Shown one piece after another: positions 1 to 10,965 of a stretch of DNA of 44,261 nt. Both the position numbers and the translations under genes were made by a program. The notes beneath the pieces were generated by a model. That model did not search any database, had not been told where the DNA came from, and saw only the letters and a program-made list of their open reading frames with translations. Position 1 is the first letter of the stretch, and each line of letters starts with the position of its first letter. Origin of the DNA: an uncultured Colwellia sp. Its GTDB lineage: Bacteria > Pseudomonadota > Gammaproteobacteria > Enterobacterales > Alteromonadaceae. The DNA is taken from assembly GCA_913049915.1 (NCBI GenBank), contig CAJWZC010000023.1, forward strand, positions 1 through 44,261. Reading direction: 5' to 3'.

Positions 1-320
1 ACTTGCTCATCAGAAAACCCTGTAGTACCTATAACAAGAGATTTTTTGTTGTCATTGCACCAAATAATATTTTCGAGGGTGGTATCTATCGAAGTAAAAT
101 CAATAAAAACATCCGCAGCAGCCAATTGTGTTAATTCTGTTGACGTTTTAATACCTATTGCGCCAATACCCGTTAATTCTCCTAAATCAAAATCGACAAA
201 AGATGAACTGCTACGTACACTACCACCAACCAATTCAATACTTGCATGCTCGTGTGCTGCCTGAATTAAATTACGTCCCATACGGCCACTACAACCTAAA
301 ATAGCTACTTTTACTTTCAT
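1..320 (-). CDS. dapB: 4-hydroxy-tetrahydrodipicolinate reductase, N-terminal part (cut by window edge)
   Basis: This cytoplasmic enzyme reduces hydroxy-tetrahydrodipicolinate with NAD(P)H in the diaminopimelate/lysine pathway. Only about 106 residues from the start codon at 320 are present; the rest lies left of the window. The N-terminal Rossmann motif GCSGRMG is at residues 9-15. Further on is the family segment VFIDFTS, and near the edge VIGTTGFSDEQ, both typical of DapB. The ATG at 318-320 places the dinucleotide-binding motif at the usual distance from the N terminus. The gene reads toward the left edge, so its downstream neighbour cannot be seen. Identification rests on motif recognition and is strong despite the truncation. 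Confidence 0.93.
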   Translation of the reverse strand, partial: MKVKVAILGCSGRMGRNLIQAAHEHASIELVGGSVRSSSSFVDFDLGELTGIGAIGIKTSTELTQLAAADVFIDFTSIDTTLENIIWCNDNKKSLVIGTTGFSDEQ

Positions 321-401
321 AATGTTCTCTACTGTTCTTTTGATAAGAGCGGAAACCGCCGATAAATTTTATTTAAATACTCGAAACCACATAACGCAAT
401 G

Positions 402-818
402 CTACCAACTAAGTGGTTTAGTTAATATTAACGAGCTATCTAGTTCATGAGAAATGACATTAATAATTTTCAATGTCCCCTCATTGTCTAACACATGGTA
501 AATAGCAGTGAAGTCAGCAAAGACTTGCCCCTGGCCATCGATAAAATCCCAATCTATGCACACTAAATATAACTGTTTGCTGACCAGCTCAAAAGAGGCT
601 TTCTTGACAATGATATTACTGGTCTTTGCTTCTTTGAGTTGAGTGAAAATAGTACCAAACTCTTCAAGACAATCAGCTTGGCTCGAAAGTAAAACTACTT
701 TATCAGGTGTATTTAGTGTGCATGGTAAGTGATAACAAACGCTCACGCCCTCTAGGTCATATTGAAGGAAGGCATTTTGATAGCTTTTAAATAACTGTTG
801 TAATTTGATTTGTGACAT
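402..818 (-). CDS. Small NTF2/SnoaL-like domain protein, function unknown
   Basis: A 138-residue soluble protein with no signal peptide or membrane segment. The pattern looks like the NTF2/SnoaL cone fold: an N-terminal amphipathic helix, a 'YxLPC' segment after the helix, then beta-rich stretches (VCIDWDFIDGQGQVFADFTAIYH) ending in a short hydrophobic tail. Such proteins may be small enzymes, binding proteins or scaffolds; no catalytic residues can be assigned. It lies 66 bp downstream of fklB on the same strand, but the hairpin at 844-872 lies between them, so it may be transcribed by readthrough or from its own promoter. The ORF looks real because of its length, ATG start and lack of a competing frame. 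Function is not known. Confidence 0.7.
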   Translation of the reverse strand: MSQIKLQQLFKSYQNAFLQYDLEGVSVCYHLPCTLNTPDKVVLLSSQADCLEEFGTIFTQLKEAKTSNIIVKKASFELVSKQLYLVCIDWDFIDGQGQVFADFTAIYHVLDNEGTLKIINVISHELDSSLILTKPLSW

Positions 819-843
819 AGGCTCTATATACTTGTTTTAGCTT

Positions 844-872
844 AAAAAAAAGCCCTCAATTGAGGGCTTTTT
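844..872 (-). terminator. Rho-independent terminator of fklB
   Basis: A perfect palindrome, AGCCCTCAATTGAGGGCT (851-868), is flanked by A-rich DNA on the left and T-rich DNA on the right. It can therefore end transcripts in both directions. By position it ends the fklB transcript before the NTF2-like gene. Confidence 0.85.
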
Positions 873-884
873 ATAATACGCTAT

Positions 885-1496
885 TTACTTGATGCTTAAT
901 AATTCAACATCAAATACTAACGTAGCATATGGAGGTATAGCACCTTGAGAGCCGCGCTCGCCGTATGCTAAATCATAAGGTATGGTTAATTTCCACTTAC
1001 TGCCTTCAGTCATTAACTGTAGTGCTTCAGTCCAACCAGCGATAACGCCATTTACAGGGAACTCAGCTGGTTGGCCACGTTCAACAGAACTATCAAAAAC
1101 ATCACCGTTAGCAAATGTACCGTGGTAATGAACACTTACAGTGCTTTCAGCTGCTGGCTTTTCGCCTTCACCAGTAGTAATTACTTCGTACTGTAAACCA
1201 GACTCAGTTACGTGAACTTCATCGCGTTTAGCATTATCAGCTAAGAATTTTTCGCCTTCAGCTGATGCTTCTTTAGCAGCCGCTTGTTCTTGCTCTTGTA
1301 ATTTCTTAGAAACTACAGAGAAAGCTGCGTTTAAATCTTCATCTGAAACTTGGCTAGTCGCATCAGCAAGCGCATCAGCAATACCAGCTTGCACTGCAGT
1401 GATATCAAATTCTTTAAAAGGGTTGTTACGAAGTTGATCGCCTAGTTGACGACCTACGCCATAGCTAACACGTTGTTCAATAGTTTCAAAACTCAT
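885..1496 (-). CDS. fklB: FKBP-type peptidyl-prolyl cis-trans isomerase (FKBP22/FklB-like)
   Basis: A 203-residue dimeric prolyl isomerase that speeds folding steps at proline. Residues about 1-95 form the helical FKBP N-terminal dimerisation domain (SYGVGRQLGDQL and a Lys/Glu/Ala-rich helix). Residues about 110-203 form the FKBP catalytic domain, with VSVHYHGTFANGDVFDSS, the PVNGVIAGWTEAL pocket loop, and YGERGSQGAIPPYATLVFDVELL at the end. There is no signal peptide, which favours cytoplasmic FklB over periplasmic FkpA. It is the usual length for FklB. It is a single gene followed by a strong terminator. In psychrophiles FKBP22 is often abundant and thought to help cold folding; that is family knowledge, not shown here. 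Confidence 0.92.
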   Translation of the reverse strand: MSFETIEQRVSYGVGRQLGDQLRNNPFKEFDITAVQAGIADALADATSQVSDEDLNAAFSVVSKKLQEQEQAAAKEASAEGEKFLADNAKRDEVHVTESGLQYEVITTGEGEKPAAESTVSVHYHGTFANGDVFDSSVERGQPAEFPVNGVIAGWTEALQLMTEGSKWKLTIPYDLAYGERGSQGAIPPYATLVFDVELLSIK

Positions 1497-1690
1497 CGGT
1501 ATATAAACTCCAGACTAAATTGTCTTTTTAATGATTAATATTTTTAAAGTAAACCTAATTAATTAAAGGTTTCAAATTATCGCGATTCTAGCATAAAAGC
1601 TCTAATGCGAACAACTTGAAATTACCCAAGTAGCTTAATAATTAGTAGTGAAGAACAACAGGTATCACATTCAAATAAAGTCCTAAAAAC

Positions 1691-1724
1691 AAAAACTCGT
1701 TATCTTTTAAGGAAACGAGTTTTT
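1691..1724 (-). terminator. Rho-independent terminator of putP
   Basis: An 11-bp perfect stem (1691-1701 with 1714-1724, AAAAACTCGTT/AACGAGTTTTT) has a 12-nt loop. On the minus strand the 3' arm ends in a T-run. It lies about 30 bp after the putP stop codon. Confidence 0.8.
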
Positions 1725-1754
1725 GAACGAACTATTTATTACATCATAAATTGC

Positions 1755-3242
1755 TTATTTATGAACCTCTAACATTTCATCAAACTTAATACAGATGCTC
1801 TCTTCAACTTTAGGAGAAAGTTTACTGACGATATATATAGCCAATGAACAAACAATAAACCCTGGTACTATTTCATACATAACAGCACTAAGCGCCTGCC
1901 CACCAATGGTAATAGGTGCATAAATCCAGATGAGTACTGTGATCGCGCCACTTAACATACCAGCTAATGCACCATTACGTGTCATATCTTTCCAATACAA
2001 ACAGCCAATAATAACAGGACCAAAAGCAGCACCAAATCCGGCCCAAGCATTACTCACTAAACTTAAGATACTGCTATCACGATCATAGGCTAAGTAAATA
2101 GCAACCAATGCTACGACGAACACTGAAATTCTCCCTACTAACACTAATTGCTTTTCACTAGCATCGCGATGTAGAAACGCTTGATAAAAATCACCGGTAA
2201 GCGAACTAGAAGTAACGAGCAATTGAGAGGATATAGTACTCATTATTGCGGCTAGAATAGCAGCAAGTAAAAACCCTGCAATTAACGGACTAAATAATAA
2301 TTGAGATAATACGATAAAAATAGTCTCTGCATCACCTAACTTCATTCCTGTTTTAGCGACATAAGAAATACCGGCTAAACCGGTTGCCATAGCACCAATA
2401 ATAGCAACAATCATCCAGCTCATACCTATGCGGCGCGCTGTTGGCATTTCTTTGACACTTCTAATCGCCATGAAGCGAACAATTATATGTGGTTGACCAA
2501 AGTAACCTAATCCCCAAGCCATAGCAGAAATAATACTAATTACGCTGACGCCACTAAAAATATTAAGTAAATCTGGGTTTATCATTTCGATAGTACTTTT
2601 CATCTCAGCTAAACCACCTACTTCACTTATCGCAACAACAGGCACTAAGATTAAGGCAACGAACATAATACAACCTTGCACAAAGTCAGTTAAGCTTACG
2701 GCTAAAAACCCGCCAAATAATGTATAGGCTACAACAACACTGGCAGTCACATATAAGCCAACTTCATAGTTTAAGCCAAAAGAACTTTCAAACAACTTAC
2801 CACCGGCAACAACACCACTTGATGTGTAAAGGGTAAAAAATACTACGATAACTACCGATGATACGATTCTTAATAAGCGTGATTTATCGTTAAATCTATT
2901 TTCAAAAAAGTCAGGCAAGGTAATTGAATCATTGGCTATTTCGGTATAAGTTCTAAGTCGTGGTGCAACCACTAAGTAATTAAGAAACGCGCCAAGGACT
3001 AAACCAATAGCGATCCAAAGACTACTCACGCCACTTATATACATAGCGCCAGGTAATCCCATTAACATCCAGCCACTCATGTCAGAAGCACCAGCAGATA
3101 GTGCTGCAACACTCGGCGATAAACTACGACCACCTAACATATAGCCAGCAACATCGCTGGTAGATTTTTTATAGGCGTATAAGCCAATTAATAGCATGAC
3201 GATGAAGTAAAGAGTTAAAGAAATTAGAGTACCGATAGCCAA
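1755..3242 (-). CDS. putP: Sodium/proline symporter
   Basis: A 495-residue inner-membrane carrier of the solute:sodium symporter family that takes up L-proline with Na+. About 13 hydrophobic segments are visible. The PutP hallmark segment around residues 40-65 (LGGRSLSPSVAALSAGASDMSGW) contains the conserved Ser/Ala/Asp residues of the Na+ and substrate sites. GLGYFGQPHIIVRFMA in the middle and AWAGFGAAFGPVII later are also typical of PutP. The length matches the family (about 500). The gene stands alone with its own terminator. Proline uptake serves as carbon and nitrogen supply or as osmoprotection in a marine cell. Another family member (for example a pantothenate carrier) is unlikely given the proline-type motifs. 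Confidence 0.93.
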   Translation of the reverse strand: MAIGTLISLTLYFIVMLLIGLYAYKKSTSDVAGYMLGGRSLSPSVAALSAGASDMSGWMLMGLPGAMYISGVSSLWIAIGLVLGAFLNYLVVAPRLRTYTEIANDSITLPDFFENRFNDKSRLLRIVSSVVIVVFFTLYTSSGVVAGGKLFESSFGLNYEVGLYVTASVVVAYTLFGGFLAVSLTDFVQGCIMFVALILVPVVAISEVGGLAEMKSTIEMINPDLLNIFSGVSVISIISAMAWGLGYFGQPHIIVRFMAIRSVKEMPTARRIGMSWMIVAIIGAMATGLAGISYVAKTGMKLGDAETIFIVLSQLLFSPLIAGFLLAAILAAIMSTISSQLLVTSSSLTGDFYQAFLHRDASEKQLVLVGRISVFVVALVAIYLAYDRDSSILSLVSNAWAGFGAAFGPVIIGCLYWKDMTRNGALAGMLSGAITVLIWIYAPITIGGQALSAVMYEIVPGFIVCSLAIYIVSKLSPKVEESICIKFDEMLEVHK

Positions 3243-3506
3243 AGTAATTACCTGCTTATTGTGAGCGAGTGAATGGTTGAAGTGGCTAAACTATCAAAAT
3301 TAGTCAAACAATGAAACCTTAGTAAGGTAAGTCATTATCTGCTTCGAAATAATACATACGTTAATGGAAAGTAAATAAGACGGTTGATAAAGCCCCGATT
3401 AAAGATATAAACGCAAAGAAATTCAAAAAACTAATGCAAAAAATATAGCTATACCATATATTCAATGGTAATTACCCTATAGATCCTGAGCTAGTTAATA
3501 ACCTTT

Positions 3507-4727
3507 ATGAATTTTTACGCTGCAAGACAACCTATTTTAGACAAGAGTAAAAAACTTTTTGCTTATGAATTGCTTTTTCGTGACGGCATAAATAATGTAT
3601 TTCCTGATATAGATGGTGATGAAGCCACCAGTAAAATGATTGAAGCAAGCCAATTTAATATGGGTATCAGTGAGTTTACCGGCAGCAAGCCAGCTTTTAT
3701 CAACTTTACCCTTCAAACGTTGAGCCAAGGTTATCCTGAAATGCTTACGCCTGACGAAGTTGTGGTAGAAATTCTTGAAACGATAAAGCCAGGTAAAAAA
3801 CTTTTAGCTCTTTGTAAAGATTTATATAAAAAAGGTTATACCCTAGCCTTAGATGATTACGAACATCAAAGTGTATGGGTCCATTTCTACCCTTATATTA
3901 AAATAATTAAAATTGATATCCGTCAAAGTGGACTTGATGAAATTAAAGAAGTGCTTACCGCAGTTAAAGATCATCCACATATAAAAATGTTAGCTGAAAA
4001 AGTTGAAACTTATGAAGAATATAATCAAATGCTGCAACTCGGTTTTGATTACTTCCAAGGCTACTTCTTCGCTAAACCTGAAATGATCAAAACTAAGAGC
4101 TTATCTCCTTCACAAATAGCAATGGCAGAATTACTTTATGAAACGTCTAAAACTGAGCTTGATTTAAATAGTATCACTAATGTTTTTGAACGTGATGTTT
4201 CTTTATCTTATAAGCTGTTACGTTATGCAAATTCAGCAATTTTCAAGCGTCGCAACGAAATATCGACTATTAAACAAGCCTTAGTTATTTTAGGCTCTGG
4301 TGAATTGAAACGCTTTATTGGACTAATGTTTGCGGTAACCGCAAATCCTGATAAACCCTCTGAATTAATCAATTTAGCGATGACAAGAGCAAAGTTTTGT
4401 GAGTTAGTTGCACAGGATATTCGTTCACAACTTGATATTTCTATCGCCTTTTTGACTGGCCTATTATCGATGATTGATGCAATATTAGATGAAGAAATGG
4501 CGACAGTATTAGATAAACTACCACTTTCAAAGGATATAAAAGATCCGCTACTCACTAAAAAAGGAGTTATGGCAGCATTGATAAAACTTATTGAGTTTAT
4601 TGAGCAGGCCGATTGGGATAAAACCACGTTAATTATGGAAAAGTTAAAACTTGATAAAGATAAAGTGGTCGAACATTACAGCCAAGCCGTTGCTTGGGCT
4701 GATGAGCAAACACAAGTTATTGATTAA
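3507..4727 (+). CDS. EAL-HDOD (YuxH-type) signalling protein
   Basis: A 406-residue soluble two-domain protein. Residues about 1-195 form an EAL-like domain. The signature is ELLFR at 21-25. Further positions that align with the metal/substrate site are N67, E88, D116-D117, K135, E164 and Q184 (QGYFFAKP). However, the loop normally reading DDFGTGYSS is DDYEHQSVW, so c-di-GMP hydrolysis is doubtful. Residues about 200-400 form an HDOD domain (AELLYETSKTELDLNSI, then SLSYKLLRYANSA and IKQALVILGSGELKRFIGLM), which lacks HD catalytic residues and usually mediates protein contacts. The architecture matches CdgJ-like proteins that affect motility in Vibrio. It is a single gene; a weak hairpin (4771-4801) follows. 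Confidence 0.87.
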   Translation: MNFYAARQPILDKSKKLFAYELLFRDGINNVFPDIDGDEATSKMIEASQFNMGISEFTGSKPAFINFTLQTLSQGYPEMLTPDEVVVEILETIKPGKKLLALCKDLYKKGYTLALDDYEHQSVWVHFYPYIKIIKIDIRQSGLDEIKEVLTAVKDHPHIKMLAEKVETYEEYNQMLQLGFDYFQGYFFAKPEMIKTKSLSPSQIAMAELLYETSKTELDLNSITNVFERDVSLSYKLLRYANSAIFKRRNEISTIKQALVILGSGELKRFIGLMFAVTANPDKPSELINLAMTRAKFCELVAQDIRSQLDISIAFLTGLLSMIDAILDEEMATVLDKLPLSKDIKDPLLTKKGVMAALIKLIEFIEQADWDKTTLIMEKLKLDKDKVVEHYSQAVAWADEQTQVID

Positions 4728-4770
4728 TAAATGCCAAGGCTTGCGAAAATTATAACTCGTTGAGTCATTT

Positions 4771-4803
4771 AAAAGATCGGTAACGATATTATTGATCTTT
4801 TTA
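4771..4803 (+). terminator. Weak terminator-like hairpin after the EAL-HDOD gene
   Basis: AAAAGATC (4771-4778) can pair with GATCTTTT (4794-4801), and a long T-rich tract follows directly. The stem is short and AT-rich, so the call rests on the stem plus the T-run. Confidence 0.5.
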
Positions 4804-4842
4804 TTTTTATTTTTATTTTTATTTTTTATTTTTTATTTATAA
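4798..4842 (+). repeat. T-rich tandem repeat, unit about TTTTTA
   Basis: About seven slightly uneven copies of TTTTTA follow one another in the 385-bp gap between the EAL-HDOD gene and the NhaC-type antiporter gene. The tract is prone to slippage. The rest of the gap (to 5112) is AT-rich and holds no gene I can support; it should contain the antiporter promoter. Confidence 0.75.
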
Positions 4843-5112
4843 AAAAGACTAACTAATCTTACTAAAAACCACATATTATAAATTTATAAGTGAACAGTCC
4901 ATTGCCTAAAATCTTGTAATTCGTCATTATCGAAATGTATTATCTCATCCCTTCTTTGGCGTATGCTTCTTATAATAATATACAACAAGTACTTTTTACT
5001 GCTGTAATCACATCTAAATAGTCAAAATCATTTAGCCATCTAAACATCTAAGTTGACAGTTAGAATTTTACTTTTATAATACTACAACAATATTATTTTA
5101 TGTAGTTCTGTT

Positions 5113-6444
5113 ATGACTGATAAAGAAGCCCCACAAGAAAACTTATTTGCCCTATTTCCATTTGCCATTTTTCTAGGTCTATTTCTTGGTACCGGTATTA
5201 TTTTAACGCTACAAGGTGTTGATTTTGCATTTTATCAACTACCTGCAAGTATTGCTATTATTCCAGCAATTATAGCTTCAATGATGATAGGTAAATTTCT
5301 CTCTAAAAGCACTATAGAACAACAAATCGTACAATTTGTCAGTGGTGCAGGCCATAATAATATTACTACCATGTGTATTATTTATTTACTTGCCGGGGCT
5401 TTTGCCGTAGTAGCAAAAGCTACTGGTAGTGTTGATGCAAGCGTACAGCTTGGGTTAGCCATATTCCCTGACTACTTATTACTACCCGGTTTATTTCTAG
5501 TAGCTGCGTTCTTATCTACGGCGATGGGAACCTCAATGGGCACAATTGCAGCAATTGCTCCAGTTGCATTAGGCTTTGTTGAGACGGCAAACTTAGATGC
5601 CGCACTTGTTGCAGGCTGTTTAGTTTCAGGAGCAATATTTGGTGATAACCTATCTATTATTTCTGATACCACTATCGCCTCCACACGTAGCCAAGGCGCG
5701 CACATGAAAGATAAATTTAAGGTTAACTTTAAATTTGCCGTTCCAGCTGCACTGATTTGTTTGGTGATATTCACCGTATTAGGCGGTGAAATAAATAATG
5801 AACTAAATAGCGAATCCACTGTTATAGGTTTAATTCCCTATGTGGTAATCCTTGTACTGGCCTTAATGGGGGTAAATGTTTTTGTTGTTTTAATATTAGG
5901 TATTCTTTTAGCCGCGGCCATTGGCATGATAACTAATGGTTATCAGTTATCAGCATGGTTAATAGATATCACAGCAGGATTCTCAAGCATGCAGGACATT
6001 TTTATATTGTCTCTATTTATTGGCGGTTTAAGTGAATTAGTAAGCCAACAAGGTGGTTTATCAGCTTTGACGAGACTTATAGAAACACTAGCTAGAAAAA
6101 TAACTCCTAATAATAAGAAACGTGCGGCGGGATTAGGAATAGCAGGACTTGCTTTTATCTGTAACTTCTTTACTGCAAATAATACAGTATCGATTATTAT
6201 CACCGGTGATACGGCCAAAAATCTTGCCACTGATAGCGGCTTATCCCCTGCGGAGTCAGCCAGTTTACTCGATGTTTTTGCCTGTATTAACCAAGGACTA
6301 TTACCTTACGGTGCTCAGGCGTTATTGCTAGGTGCAACATTGCATATATCGCCACTGTCTGTAGCAAGCCATGCATATTATCCGATGATATTATTGTTTG
6401 TAGCTGGCTTCGCATTTTGGCGATTAACCCGTAAAACTAAATAA
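5113..6444 (+). CDS. NhaC-family Na+/H+ antiporter
   Basis: A 443-residue inner-membrane protein with about 11 hydrophobic segments. The central motif FGDNLSIISDTTIASTRSQG is characteristic of the Na+/H+ antiporter NhaC family, as is the STAMGTSMGTIAAIAPVA segment before it. Near the end, CNFFTANNTVSIIITGDTAK and CINQGLLPYGAQALLLG are also family-like. It probably exchanges Na+ or another small substrate for protons; relatives include malate-lactate and tyrosine transporters, so the substrate is uncertain. The first 10 residues are cytoplasmic. It is monocistronic and converges on ligA, with a shared bidirectional terminator. The start ATG at 5113 has only a weak Shine-Dalgarno sequence. Confidence 0.85.
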   Translation: MTDKEAPQENLFALFPFAIFLGLFLGTGIILTLQGVDFAFYQLPASIAIIPAIIASMMIGKFLSKSTIEQQIVQFVSGAGHNNITTMCIIYLLAGAFAVVAKATGSVDASVQLGLAIFPDYLLLPGLFLVAAFLSTAMGTSMGTIAAIAPVALGFVETANLDAALVAGCLVSGAIFGDNLSIISDTTIASTRSQGAHMKDKFKVNFKFAVPAALICLVIFTVLGGEINNELNSESTVIGLIPYVVILVLALMGVNVFVVLILGILLAAAIGMITNGYQLSAWLIDITAGFSSMQDIFILSLFIGGLSELVSQQGGLSALTRLIETLARKITPNNKKRAAGLGIAGLAFICNFFTANNTVSIIITGDTAKNLATDSGLSPAESASLLDVFACINQGLLPYGAQALLLGATLHISPLSVASHAYYPMILLFVAGFAFWRLTRKTK

Positions 6445-6487
6445 CTATTTTGTATTTAGTTTTACAACTACTTCTTAGTAGGACATC

Positions 6488-6515
6488 AAAAAGGACGCGA
6501 TTGAGCGTCCTTTTT
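6488..6515. terminator. Bidirectional terminator between the NhaC-type gene and ligA
   Basis: AAAAAGGACGC (6488-6498) and GCGTCCTTTTT (6505-6515) form an 11-bp perfect stem with a 6-nt loop and T-runs on both strands. It sits between two convergent genes. Confidence 0.9.
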
Positions 6516-6548
6516 CTTATTTATTTACTATGAAAAATTATCCATTAA

Positions 6549-8636
<2,088 letters not shown>

Positions 8637-8666
8637 TTAGTAATATTTAGATGATTTTCAGATAAT

Positions 8667-8690
8667 AAAAACGGGCAGCCGCCCGTTTTA
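8667..8690 (-). terminator. Rho-independent terminator between zipA and ligA
   Basis: AAAACGGGC (8668-8676) and GCCCGTTTT (8681-8689) form a 9-bp perfect stem with a 4-nt loop. It can work on either strand; by position it ends zipA messages, so ligA probably has its own promoter or depends on readthrough. Confidence 0.85.
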
Positions 8691-8727
8691 CATAATAAAG
8701 AATAGAACCGTAGTATGATTATAAATA

Positions 8728-9900
8728 TTATTCCATCAGAGCAATTCGGCTTTTACGATCAAACTCTCGTATCTTACCTAAGTAGTGCTGCTCTGTTTGT
8801 TTCGTCATAACATTGCGTTTATCATCGATAACTTGTGCATTAAACTCTTGCGCTAACTGCTTAGCCGCATTAAGCATTTGTTCGAAAACAGCCAAAGAAT
8901 CCCCCGCATTAGGTAAGGTCATAAATAAACTAACACCTCGCGTGGCGAAATTTTCCATACTATCTAAATCGAACGATCCTGGGTTCATGATGTTCGCCAA
9001 ACTAAAAGTCACTTTACCGTTACCAGCACTATCTTCATGACGGTGAAATATATTCATTTCACCGTACTTTAAACCAAGAGTCAGTAAACTAGGTAATAAT
9101 GCCGCACCAAACATTTGTTGATTAGCTGGCATTACTACCGATAAAATAATAACTTGTGGTTCTAATTTTGTTTTACGTTTATCAAGTGCTGCAGCTGATA
9201 TACTTTTCTGGTTATCAAAGTCAATTTCTATTTGATCACGTTTTAACACGGGTTTTGATTGTGTTTTTTTAGCGTGATTAGTTGGTTCTCGAGTAGGCTT
9301 CGCTTGTGTAACAGGCTGTTCGTATAAAGGTTCAATATCAACCTGTATTTTTGGTTCTAAAGAGTTATTATCACTAATTTTGTTAGAAGACCCAGTAAAT
9401 GGTGTTAACTCATCACCTAATTCATCTTTAGTAAATTGGGTACTATTATCTTCTTGAAAAATTTTTTGAGCGTTTTCTTGATGATCGTCTTTGAACCAAT
9501 CATCTTCAATGCTGCTATCTAATACCTGAACTGAGCTATTATCAATTTTTTTAACTTGTTCTTCTGCAAATTGCCCAGCAAGATCGTCTAAAACATCCTT
9601 TTTTATTGATATTTGGCTTTTAGATAGATCATCGGGTAACTGAACACCTGCAGTAATAGTCTCATCTTCTAGGTTTAGCTTGTCACTTTGTCTACTAAGT
9701 TTAACTTTTACTTGTCCAACACCATCTTGATCAAAGCCTTTACGATCAAAGTCACGTGATATCGGATCGATTTTATCTTTCGATGCTTTTAGCTTGTAGG
9801 GATTTTTTTGTTTTCTTATTATCCATAAACCATGAATGAATATTGCGGAAATGACAATGGCACTAAGTATAATTAAGACGTTTCTGAAGTTATCTTCCAT
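8728..9900 (-). CDS. zipA: Cell division protein ZipA
   Basis: A 390-residue bitopic inner-membrane protein that tethers FtsZ to the membrane at the division site. Residues about 7-27 form the N-terminal membrane anchor (VLIILSAIVISAIFIHGLWII). They are followed by a short basic stretch (RKQKNPYKLK) and a long, low-complexity acidic/Gln-rich linker (about 30-245). The C-terminal FtsZ-binding domain is at about 248-390 (VIILSVVMPANQQMFGAALLPSLLTLGL, then HRHEDSAGNGKVTFSLANIMNPGSF). The linker is poorly conserved, as usual. Gene order cysZ (divergent)-zipA-ligA is the conserved gammaproteobacterial arrangement and supports the call. Confidence 0.95.
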   Translation of the reverse strand: MEDNFRNVLIILSAIVISAIFIHGLWIIRKQKNPYKLKASKDKIDPISRDFDRKGFDQDGVGQVKVKLSRQSDKLNLEDETITAGVQLPDDLSKSQISIKKDVLDDLAGQFAEEQVKKIDNSSVQVLDSSIEDDWFKDDHQENAQKIFQEDNSTQFTKDELGDELTPFTGSSNKISDNNSLEPKIQVDIEPLYEQPVTQAKPTREPTNHAKKTQSKPVLKRDQIEIDFDNQKSISAAALDKRKTKLEPQVIILSVVMPANQQMFGAALLPSLLTLGLKYGEMNIFHRHEDSAGNGKVTFSLANIMNPGSFDLDSMENFATRGVSLFMTLPNAGDSLAVFEQMLNAAKQLAQEFNAQVIDDKRNVMTKQTEQHYLGKIREFDRKSRIALME

Positions 9901-10073
9901 TTCGAGCCTATTTACTCTCTTGAACTATTTTTTATGCGATGTTTATCGCTGTATATTTACAGGAAACTTTATCAGAAATCAGAGAGATTTGTAACAACTT
10001 AATGTTTAAAAGTATGAAAAAACATTCTATACTCTCGCGAATAATATCAGTTACTTAGGAATACTTTAACGCC

Positions 10074-10829
10074 ATGTCACAATCCCCTAAACAAACTAAA
10101 TATATGCCTATGAAACACAGTGGCGCAAGCTATTTTATTAAAGGCTTTAGTCTGATAAGACAAAAAGGTATACGCCGCTTTGTATTTATCCCTTTAGCAA
10201 TCAATGTATTATTATTTAGTTTTGCCTTTTATTTTGTCTATTTAGAGCTAAATAACTATATGGAAAGTATTATAGCGTGGCTACCCAGCTGGCTTAATTG
10301 GTTAAGTATTGTGCTGTGGCCTTTAGCAGTACTTACTGTGCTAGTCATATTTTCTTTTATTTTTAGTACCGTGGCTAATTGGCTTGCAGCGCCCTTCAAT
10401 GGATTATTATCTGAAAAAATGGAGGCTATTTTATCAGGCCAAAAAGTACCACCAGGTGATATGCTCGACATAGCTAAAGATATTCCTAGAACATTAAGTA
10501 GAGAATGGCAGAAGCTTAGCTATTACTTACCCCGTGCAATAGGATTTTTTATTATACTGTGTTTTTTACCTATTTTTGGTCAAATAATTTGGTTTTTATT
10601 CATTGCTTGGATGATGGCGATACAATATAAAGATTATCCTTTTGATAATAATAAAATTTCCTTTACTCAGATGAAAGATATACTAAAAAAAAATAAAGGT
10701 CTGAGTTATAGCTTTGGTATTACAGTCGCAGTATTTTCTATGATCCCCATTGTTAACCTTGTTGTTATGCCTGTAGCTATTTGTGGCGCTACTGCTTTAT
10801 GGGTCGATTATTATCAGGATAAAGTATAA
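10074..10829 (+). CDS. cysZ: CysZ sulfate transport protein
   Basis: A 251-residue inner-membrane protein that brings sulfate into the cell for cysteine synthesis. It shows the CysZ pattern: an N-terminal GASYFIKGFSLIRQKGIRRFVFIPLAIN segment, hydrophobic segments near residues 35-55 and 70-100, then the two-part hydrophobic region (GFFIILCFLPIFGQIIWFLFIAWMMAIQYKDYP) and a last hydrophobic hairpin. The DYPFDN motif after the third block is well conserved in the family. The length fits (E. coli 253). It is transcribed divergently from zipA, as in E. coli. No CysB site was recognised in the 173-bp gap. Confidence 0.93.
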   Translation: MSQSPKQTKYMPMKHSGASYFIKGFSLIRQKGIRRFVFIPLAINVLLFSFAFYFVYLELNNYMESIIAWLPSWLNWLSIVLWPLAVLTVLVIFSFIFSTVANWLAAPFNGLLSEKMEAILSGQKVPPGDMLDIAKDIPRTLSREWQKLSYYLPRAIGFFIILCFLPIFGQIIWFLFIAWMMAIQYKDYPFDNNKISFTQMKDILKKNKGLSYSFGITVAVFSMIPIVNLVVMPVAICGATALWVDYYQDKV

Positions 10830-10965
10830 ACAGTCAAAAAACATTTAGGGTCTGAGCTTTATAACCTTTTTAATGCTATTTACTATCCAGTTATCGCGTT
10901 AGTACTAAAAATCGTATATATTTAAATTATATAAAGAAAATTAAACTTGAACGGAAGTGACTTAA

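Noticed and set aside
384-419. AAACCAC/GTGGTTT hairpin at the end of the NTF2-like gene
   Set aside because: A 7-bp stem with a long loop and no T-run; too weak to call a terminator.
4798-4842. TTTTTA repeats as a possible CRISPR-like array
   Set aside because: Simple slippage-type repeat with no spacers and no cas genes.
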